Of a stretch of DNA of 64,000 nucleotides, positions 34,936 to 44,400 are shown one piece after another. The notes beneath the pieces were generated by a model. That model worked only from the letters and a program-made list of their open reading frames with translations, was not told the origin of the DNA and did no database searches. The stretch covers positions 310,001 to 374,000 of the forward strand of contig BDIU01000039.1 in the NCBI GenBank assembly GCA_002118135.1, given 5' to 3'. The stretch comes from Trebouxia sp. TZW2008 (lineage: Eukaryota; Chlorophyta; Trebouxiophyceae; Trebouxiales; Trebouxiaceae). Position 1 is the stretch's first letter. Every line of letters starts with the position of its first letter. The position numbers and the translations under genes are program-made.

Positions 34936-36024
34936 CTGGGTTTATCATATCAACTTGCAGGTCTTCAGCAGTACTTACAACCAGATTTTCTAGGTACAAT
35001 CTGGTTGAATCTTTGCTTTGGCTTGCTTCTCTTGTGTTCATGCTGATTTGCACTTGTACATGCTTCATTCAAGACAGCTCAAGGTCAAATTTCAGATGCG
35101 ACTCCTTGTGCAGCAGCAACTGAGTCTGAACAGTCGTTGCCTGCATGCTGTGTTGTAAATTAGCGCCTGTTGACCAAGGCTTTGTGTCTGACATGCTGCA
35201 CAACAACATTTGCTGTTGCACAGACTAGACGTGTGATGCATCATTCATCAAGCTTCTAAATCATCTTCACAGACTTCGTTTCGTTAACAGCACAAGTGGC
35301 TAGCAGCTTCTTGTGTACACATGTTGCTGCATGCAGCACTGCAGCAAACGTGTGCTTTAGGGCTCAGGAGTTGCAATTCACAAGACCCTGATCCCCCTAC
35401 AGGGCCTCGCAGCCATGCATGCAGTGCAGTTTAAGGCTACGCTTGCTTTGCAGCATTCAGGCGAAGGAACAGCACTAAATGCAGTAGGCGTGTCTGAGGG
35501 CTGCCACTCCTGTGTGGGCGCTTGCCGCAACTATGGAGTGCAATCAAGCCTGTGAAGGCGACATTCAGCAAGACATGCTGAACTGCCGCTGTTGAACCCA
35601 GCAAACGCAGTTTGAAGCTGACCATGCACCATGACGGTGTTCGTGCAACATGAAATTGGCCATGCATCATTGATGATTCAGACTGCCAGCCAACAAGACA
35701 ATGCTGCTCTGCAAGGCCTGCACCGTACATATGCCTGGCTGCACGTCAGCTGCTGGAATGTGATGCAACTCAAAAGCTGACATGCAATTGCGCACACTGA
35801 GGCTGGCATCAGGAAACTGTGATTACAGTTCCAAGTTGCCTGGCTGTCTGCAAACCCATGTCTCACTGATTGCGCATTCTCATCAGACAATCTTGCTTCA
35901 TACTCGCTGCAAACTGGACAGGACAATTCTTAACCAGTGCTCAAGCCATCCTATCAATAACAGATATGGGAAAGACAAGCTAAGTACTATATGCTGATGT
36001 GACTGCTGCCACTGCTGCTGATGC
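34936..36024. other. Intergenic between convergent rhomboid and LHCSR genes
   Basis: Only 3' UTR and spacer are expected. Open frames here are short, and none matches a family I know. No repeats beyond weak CATGCA/TGCTG-rich text were seen. Confidence 0.5.
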
Positions 36025-37570
36025 TTAGTTGGTCTTCTCAACTGTGCCCAAGACGCGTCCACCCAATGAGTTGAAGATGGGCTGTCCATCTCTCAACTCC
36101 TGAGCAACGAAACCAGCCACAGCAATCATGGCAAGACGGCCATTGTTCAACTCCTTTGACTGCAGGTCGTATCTCTCCTTGGGGTCATCGGGCAACAAGC
36201 CCAAGGGGTCAAAACCTAGGTTGCCGGGCTCATAGTCATCCCTCAGGGAGTAGAACTGGCTGGATGTGGGGTCGTTCCAGCCGACTGCCACACGGTATGA
36301 CTCAGCGATACCGATGGCCAGCAAAAGTGGCACCCAGAAGATGGCTCCCTGGGACTCCACTTGCTGGAAGTGGTTGATGGCTGGGCCTGCAGTGGCGCAT
36401 CAACGGTGTGAGACAGGTGAAGGGCGGACTCAAGCAGAAGTGCATAGACAAGAGTAGGCAGGAGAAGGCAGACTCAAACAAGAGTAGGCAACAGAAGGCA
36501 GACTCAAGATGAAGTGCACAAGCATCAAGCCAGGCAAAGAGCAGATCTTTACATCCTGCACAAAAGGATGTCTTAAGACATCAACCCACTGGACTGCAGC
36601 AGCCTTTCAAAGGCAGACTTGAGTATTCTATTCAAATTGCAAGTTGCACAGTGGCTGCAGTGGTACACAAGCAACATTGGATGGGCGCAGGCAAACATTG
36701 GGCTTGTTGATTTACTACACAGGTTGCTGACTCCATTTCAAGTACCAATGTATGCTGCACCACTGCAGCAGCGTTGCTATCTGTCTGCCCAGCGTATTAA
36801 TGCAAATGCAACAGGCAGCATGCCATTGGCTTGTGAGTGAGCAGCACTGTAGATGTGCTCTGCAAACATTCACTCAGAAGCAAGGGTCAGCAGAGCAAAA
36901 AAGCATGCGAAAGCTGTAGTCGACCGGACAGACAAAGCGCAGAGCGACTGACGCACCCTTGACGAAGGGGAAGGGACGGATGTTAGTGTCGATCAGCTGC
37001 TCCTGTACGATGAAACCGAGTGCTGCAAGCATGGTCACTCTGCCGTGGATGAGCTCTGACTCCCTCCACCTCTTGACATCTCTGATTGGGTTGTTGCTGG
37101 ATCCAGCGCTGCCCAAAAAGTTCAAGGGGTCAAAGATGTTGGGGAATGGCTGGGTGATGCCGGGCAACGTCCTGGCGTCTGCAGAACATCGCAAACGAAT
37201 GAGCAAAGCTGACCGAAGCTGATAAATCAATGGTGGAATGCGGGCAGAATGCGGTTGATGTGCACGACCTGTTGCGCAAACAGCAACAATAAAGCCGCGG
37301 ATGCGTGTCACGATAGAACAGATGCATGCAAGCCGATGCAATTGCAACAGCGGTCGAAGGGCAGTGCAACAGTCGGCACGTACAGTCGATGACCTCGCCC
37401 TTGACCTCAGTCTTGTCTGGGGCTGCTGGGTCACCAGCGGCTCTGACGGTCAGAGGTGCGCGGCTTCTGCCGATGGGTGCAGGCCTGCTGACAGACCTAA
37501 CGCCCTTTGATGCTGTGAAGGTACGGGCGACCGGGATGGTGGTGTTCATCATTGCTGTGGCGAAACTCAT
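36025..37570 (-). CDS. LHCSR-type (LI818/Lhcx) stress-related light-harvesting protein
   Basis: Seen: exons 37570-37384, 37178-36957 and 36386-36025 join to 256 aa. A chloroplast leader ([20 protein letters not shown]) is followed by [40 protein letters not shown] (helix B with chlorophyll ligands), [41 protein letters not shown] and [20 protein letters not shown] (helix A). Family knowledge: LHCSR proteins sit in the thylakoid and dissipate excess light energy (qE) under lumen acidification. Odd: after FVAQEL the protein ends within 28 residues ([17 protein letters not shown]). It lacks the acidic tail that in Chlamydomonas LHCSR3 carries two pH-sensing glutamates. It may be an Lhcx-like form with altered pH response. 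The gene is divergent from aldolase. Confidence 0.88.
36400..36530 (-). repeat. Short tandem repeats in LHCSR intron 2
   Basis: On the plus strand, units of GAAGGC(A/G)GACTCAA and AAGAGTAGGCA recur three times and twice respectively between 36419 and 36510. They do not resemble the LHCSR exons. Confidence 0.7.
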
Positions 37571-38458
37571 GTTTGCTCTCTTTTTAGCAACGCGACGCTA
37601 GCGAGGTTCAGTTCACTTGCAAAACGGGCTGAGTAGGGACTGTAGATGCTCGCTGGCAGTGATCGGGCACTGATTACTGAAGGCCTGTGCGAGACGCAGA
37701 ACACGATCTCGAATTAGAGGCTCTGAATGGATGGGGTTGAATCATGCGGCGGGCAATACTTGAACAACGGATATTCGATTAAAATTTCAGCTGAGGGCGT
37801 TTTGGGCCAGCACAGGCCCAGCGGTGCCACATCAGATTGCCCAAAATGCAGTGAGCTGCCACCCGCACGAGCCAACACAAGGCTGATCATACCACATGCA
37901 TCTGGCACCGTCATCGCAGCATTGCAACAAGCTATGGGTGTTTCAGATGACACAAGATGGCACATAGATGGCACAAACACTGCTGCACATTTGCAGACTC
38001 TGAGGCCTACTGTTGTGCATAATGGGAGCTTGTGCAATCTATACAGCTTCAGAATCTGAAAGAGTGCCATGCACATGCATCTGCCGATGTTTAGAATACA
38101 ATCAAGCCATGCTACATGCCATACGGCGCTGGCTCACGTCGCTTCAGCATTGCCGATCCTCAATGATCAATAATGCTGATGCTTGTATGCCCGATCCTAC
38201 AATTATCAATAATGCTGATACAAACGCAGTGGTAACGCTGTAACGCTGTAACGCAGTGGTAACGCTGTAACGCTGTAACGCAGTGGTAACGCAGTTGACG
38301 CCGAGTTATCTTGAGTGCCTTTGAGGGAGCGCGTCTGTGCTGCTCGGTCGACATCCCTGGGCGTACGTCGCCAGTGAACCCCTGTCAAGAAGTAGAGTTT
38401 GCGGTAAGTTTCGGCTCCATCGCCACTCATACACCTCGGGGCTAGCTCTGTCCCATGT
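37571..38458. promoter_or_regulatory. Divergent promoter region, LHCSR / aldolase
   Basis: About 890 bp separate the two assigned start codons, so the control regions of both photosynthesis-linked genes should lie here. Two TCAATAATGCTGAT elements sit at about 38167 and 38207 (the second within TATCAATAATGCTGATAC). A 27-bp minisatellite follows. No certain TATA box was seen. Confidence 0.45.
38225..38297. repeat. 27-bp minisatellite
   Basis: Units beginning GCAGTGGTAACGCTGTAACG start at about 38226, 38253 and 38280. Each is built from 9-base steps (TAACGCTG-). The block lies upstream of the aldolase start codon, in the shared control region. Confidence 0.85.
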
Positions 38459-41400
38459 TTGCAAAAGTTTCGCAGCTGCGGTCGCGTTCACGCTGCCCGC
38501 CGGTACGCTCAGCGGGCAATTTGGCTGCCCCGTTGGAGCGCTCAAAACGGTCACTGCAATTGTGCAGGGCCTCCCGCTGCGGCATCGTCTGCTCTAAGAT
38601 CATATCATGCTAGCGCAAACTTCAGCATCGTGCCAGCCAGCCTGCGCGCGCCAACAGATGGCAGCCACAGGTACTCACAGTACTCACCCGACGTTGAATT
38701 CCATACAAGTGCCCTGAGCAATACCTTCTACGGACTTTGCAACGTCGCTGACCCGCTTTTTGTAGGTCGTTCCTCACTCCTGCAGCGACAGTGTCAGGCA
38801 CCACAGCAAGGTCGCCAGCCAATTTTTAGAAACTTCAGCAGACAGCAGGTGCTTCCTGACGCCGTTCTGCATTGATGCTGGTGTTGCTATGCTGATGACA
38901 GCCTGTTTGTGCACACACTTGACGGACTGCAACCTCTGAGCTACTGATCACAGCTTGACTTCCTCACCCGCGGCCAGTCAACTCTCACGTACGCAAACAT
39001 GACATGTCCGAGGCTATCTGTCTTCCTTTGCAGAGCCAAGCATGTCTCTGTTTTCCATCTTGGCAGCAGGTGCTTGTGCAATAAGTCTTTTCCCAAGGCT
39101 GGCTGTCTCTTTATGCAGAGCCAAGTATGTCCCTGTTCTTCTTCTAGGCAGCCTTTGGTAGTGCGTGCCGCTAGCAGCAACGGCAGCAGCAAGTCCAGCC
39201 CTTATGTTTTGAACCCATATGCTGATGAACTGAAGCAAACTGCCAAGTTCATTGCCAACAGAGGCCGGGGCATCCTTGCGTCAGATGAGAGCAATGTCAC
39301 AACTGGCAAACGGCTTGCTTCTGTTGGTAAGGCAACAAAGACTCAACTGACATATTTATGAAACTATAAGCTGATGAACTAAAGCAAACTGCCAAGTTCA
39401 TCGCCAACAGAGGCAGAGGCATCCTTGCTTGAGATGAGGGCAATGTCACAACTGGCAAGAGATTTGCTTCTGTGGGTAAGTTCACCATGGCATTGGCATG
39501 CCATGACCTGTGAATCAGATTCTATAATTCTGCATTTCTGAAGCACAGGCTTGTGCAGCATGAAGCATCATGTATGATGCAAGTAACATAGAGCAATCGA
39601 AGTATGTTGACAGTGGATGCGTATAGTGGCATGGACCACCGGAACAAGCGGCTTCCCAAGTGGCTTTCTCAACAACTACTGTCCTGACTGAGGGTTGATT
39701 GGCAGTATACAGTATTTCCACATAATGACAACTGCTTTGATTTACCACAATCTTGTCCTACAAGCAATGTGTCCTTACTCAAAGTTGCCACTGCAGTCAG
39801 AATGCAGTGATCAGTTCCCGATTGCAATGTCCTTACTGCAGGCATTGACAACACCGAGGACAACAGGCGAAACTGGAGGGAGTTGCTGTACACAGCGCCA
39901 GACTTGGGCAAATACATCAGCGGCGCTATCATGTTTGACGAAACTTTGTACCAGTCTTGTGCTGATGGCAAGCCCTTTGTGGATGTGCTCCGGAACCAGG
40001 GCATCATGCCAGGCATCAAAGTAGATGCTGGACTGGAGGTGGGTCATCTTGGTAATAATCATCATGATAATGACAAAAGTAGTACCAGTCCTGTGCTGAT
40101 GAGAAGCCCTTTGTGGATGTGCTCCGAAAGCAGAGCATCATGCCTGGCATCAAAGTAGTAATGGACTTGTTGTTTATAGGTGGTGAGCAATGACAGCAAT
40201 GCCTGACTGGGAATTCTAGGTTGTGATCGGCTGCATGTATTTGGTAATGAGACAAGTGTTTCACTCAGTTTCTTTGTGTTCAAGTGCAGAAAGTTGAGAG
40301 CCATGAGACAGCATTGTCATTTGTCATCTGCTGCAGGCAATTGGCAGTGAGACCAACTTGTTTGCATTGCAATCTGTTTCCATTCAGCAATGCTGTTTGC
40401 AATGAGTCATAGGCCATTGACATTGACACCGTTTCTGATTCAGCGCTGTTTTGGGTCTTGAGCTGCAGGCAATTGTTAATGAAATGACTCAGTACTGTTG
40501 TCAAAAGACTGCATGCATTTGGCCTTGAGACCAATTTCTGGCCCAGCGTTGCTGTTTGTAATAGATTTATTGTTTATATGTGCTGAGCAGATATAACAAC
40601 ATCTGGTTGAGCACACTTTTGTGCAATGGGCTGCAGGCCATTGGTGATGAGACAAACACAGTGGGCTTAGATGGCCTGTCAGAGAGGTGTGCTAAGTACT
40701 ACAAACAAGGTACACTCATATGTGCATACCTTTGTTAGCGTCATGACACATGCATTCGCCTTGCTTTGCTGAAACGACAGAGTCCATGCTCTGCATCACA
40801 ACCGAGGAATAGTCAGCTGAACGTTCTGCAGCCATGACATGGTCGGAGTTCCGTGTCAAAGTCATACAGCCGTGCTTCTGGGTTACAGTCCAAACACAAC
40901 AATGCCTCAGTCCACAGCTTCAATTTGGCTGTGTCCCCTCCCTCAGGTCAACCACGAAGCTACGCAACACCAGAAGCGGCAGTGTTGCGCTTTGCATCAT
41001 TCAAACACGATACGTAACACTCAGTACGCAATACACAATATGCAATTTGTGGTCTTTGACAGTTTGATTCATTGAGTTGCCGTGCCAGACTGGAATGCGC
41101 AGTATGCTTGCGCCAATACGTCATACGCAATATGCAAGTTCTTTGCAGTTCTGATCACTGAAAGCTAGAGTGTGGTAATGCACTGCTTTGCATTCACACA
41201 GTCTCCTGAGGTGCAGCTCATCAGTGGCTGGCGGACTGGCCGAAAACAGTGTGCTGCTCAAACCACAATTGTTGTTTACAGTGTCAACCTCTGCATGTTA
41301 TGTTTGACAGAGCGTCCAGGCTACAGTGCAAGATTGGCCAAGCGCCAGAGAGGCAGTCCGTAATTGCACAGCCTCACTCTATCCTTGTTTCTGACACAGG

Positions 41401-44400
41401 CACCATCACAGCTTACACTTTTGTCGAAAGCAATGTCAGGCTCAGTGTGACGTGATCAAGTGACAGAGGGGCAGTTTTCTTGCAGGGGCCAGGTTTGCCA
41501 AGTGGAGGGCTGTTCTGAACATAGCAAATGGGGGACCCAGCCTGAAGGCCATTGAGAGCAATGCGCATGGTCTTGCAGCCTATGCTAAGATTGCTCAGGT
41601 CAGATCTAGCTGTTCTTGTCCCTGCTGCGGCTGCTGCTGCTGCTGCCGCTGCTGCTGTTGCTGAACAAGTTGTGGCTCTTCTGCTTTGTATTGATGTCCT
41701 ACTTGTATTTCATCACAATAATCTGAGCAGCTTTGCCGTGACATTGACCAAGTAAGAGCAATGCCCATAGCCTGGCAGCCTTTGCTAAGATTCCTCAGGT
41801 TAGCTCTGACTGTCCTTCTTCTTCCTTGTGTTACACAAGTGCTGCTGCTGTCGTCTCTTCCTTACAGTTGCCTGTGCAGTCTTGTGGCTTGCGTGAGCGG
41901 TTGTCCTGGCTTCTTCTGCTCACACTAAACTCACATACAATAGGTTTGTGCCAATTGCAGAGCCTGAAATAATCCTTGACGCTGGTGCCTACATCATTGC
42001 AGACACATGCGCATTGAGTGGCAGGATAATGGGTTGGTTTGCATCATTGAATCTGACACAGCACATCTGCATTTATGACTGATTGCATGTTTATAGATTG
42101 CATCATTACATGTGTTTGTGCTTGTGTCTAAAAAACGGAGTCGCAACTTTTCGTTTATTTTTTGGGCGTAGGACAATGGATTGGTGCCAATAGTGGAGCC
42201 TGAGATGACACTAGGCGCTGGTGACTACACCATCGAAGACACCTCCTATTGGTCTGAGAGGGTGCTGACTCATGTCTTCAGGCATCTAAATGAGCATGAC
42301 GTCATGCTGGAGGGAATCCTCATGAAGCCCAGCATGTGCCTGCCAGGTGAGTCATGCACAATGTGGGTTCCGAAACCAATATAGAAACCGATGTACAAAT
42401 GTCGTTTGTCATCTGGGATGTGTTCAGCATGAAAGATAATGCTTGCATTCTGTCACATGTTTTGTGTTGCTTGCTTCTGCATTTAATGGGGACATGTTTC
42501 TGAGCACAGCAGTGTCAGCTAAGGCAATCTTGTGCTGGGAGAAAAAGCTCCTTGTTGCAAAGCTTACGCCATGTTGCTGCTGATCCTCTTGGTAAAATTA
42601 TGTGTGGTTGGGATGAGAAAGGGTGCTTGAGTTTTGTCTCATTTCAGCTGTGCATACACGTCTGGGGAGAGCATGACTCGGAGCATAGCAGTGTCAGTGA
42701 TGCAATCTTCTGCTTGGATAAGTGAGCACATTGCTGCACAGCTTATCCAAGCAGAATTTTGCCTCGGCTGGCAATGCAGTTCTAAGGGTCTTGTCTCCAT
42801 ACATTCCGAGAACAAGTGTTTCAGTATCATTCTACATCAGCTGACAGTGCAGTTCAGAACGTCTTGACATCACAGAATGCAAGGAGGGGCCAACAGCATG
42901 ACTGCCCCGTGGCAGGTGTTGCAATCAGACCATTTCCAGACCAAAACAGTGAAGCAGCACAGCCTGTCTGGCTCCAAGGCGTCAGTGCTGTTTGACAGCT
43001 ATCTGCATCTTGCTGTTGGCGTCAGCAGTGACATAGCACATTTTGTCTGAAGGATTTGTGCCCATGCCCATCAAACATTGGCCTTACATGCACCGCAATT
43101 ACATTACATTACATTACATTACATTACATTACATTACATTACATTACATTACATTACATTACATTACATTACATTACATTACATTACATTGCATTACATT
43201 ACATTACATTACATTACATTACATTACATTACATTACATTGCATTACATTACATTATATTACATTACATTGGCCTTACATGCACCGCAATTACACCGCAA
43301 TTAGAAAGCAGCGCCAAATACTTGCAAGAGATTGCATTTCACGGTGCCACAGTACCAGCCATGCTCTTTGCGTAGTGCTTGCAGTCTGTGAAATTCAGGC
43401 AGGCAAGCAGCACAACCAGCTCATGAGATCTTCTGGTTGGACAGGCCGCCACAAATTGGCAAGCCTGTCGAGCCAGTAGACCTTGTAAGCTGGCAGTGCT
43501 GTTTTGAGAGTGTTGATTGTGCAGTCTGCGACAATAGGGCAGCCAGCATGACTTTACATACCAGTGAAGGTAGTTCGGACAAAGTAGCAGCCAATTGGTT
43601 CACAACCTGAGCTTGCACCTGATTGGAAAGCAACAGCATCAGCCACTTGTGCTTGTACACTGGACTAGACATGCAGACAGCCTCACTGCTTCTTGTCATG
43701 ATATTTTGCAGGCAAGCAAAGATTCTTTTGCCATGCCTTGCTCCTGCCTTACTCTTGCAGTCTGTGAAATCAAATTGTTGAAGCAGCATTGCCAGCTCAT
43801 GAGATATTCTGGTTGGACAGGTCAGCACAAACTGGCAAAGCCTGTCAAGCCAGTAGCTCTTATAAGCTGTCAATGCTGTTTTGATTGTCTGTTTTCTGCA
43901 GTCTGTCACGACCGGGCAGACAGCATGACTTTACAAACAAGTGCACGGAATGGATCACAATAACATCACAATGAGTCACAAATTGGGCTTGCCTATGATG
44001 AGAAGGACAACAGCATCAGCCACTTGTGTTTTGTGCTGATGTTGACTTGCACACAGTCTCACTGCTTCTTGTCATGGCGGTCTGCAGGCAATCCGAAGCT
44101 CTAGTAACACAACCATGAAGCAGCATTGCCATCTTACGAGGTCCATTGGTTGGACAGGCCACGACAAATCAACACCGCCTGTCCAGCCAGTACAATTTGT
44201 AGCTGACAATGCTGTTCTGAGGTCTTGGCTTCATAGCGCAGATGAAAAATGCAAAGGACATGATTGATCTATTGCAGCTTTTGTGATTGAGATAGTCTCT
44301 AGCTCAATGCAGCAGCGCAGCCTGTCAAATCAGCATTACTCCTAAGCTAATGTGTTTTGAGGTTGTTGACTGCACTCATCGCGGCCCTGGGCAGAAAGGG

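Noticed and set aside
43043..43479. Three overlapping open frames with Tyr-Ile-Thr-Leu-His repeats
   Set aside because: They are translations of the ACATT microsatellite, which has no stop codon in any plus-strand frame.
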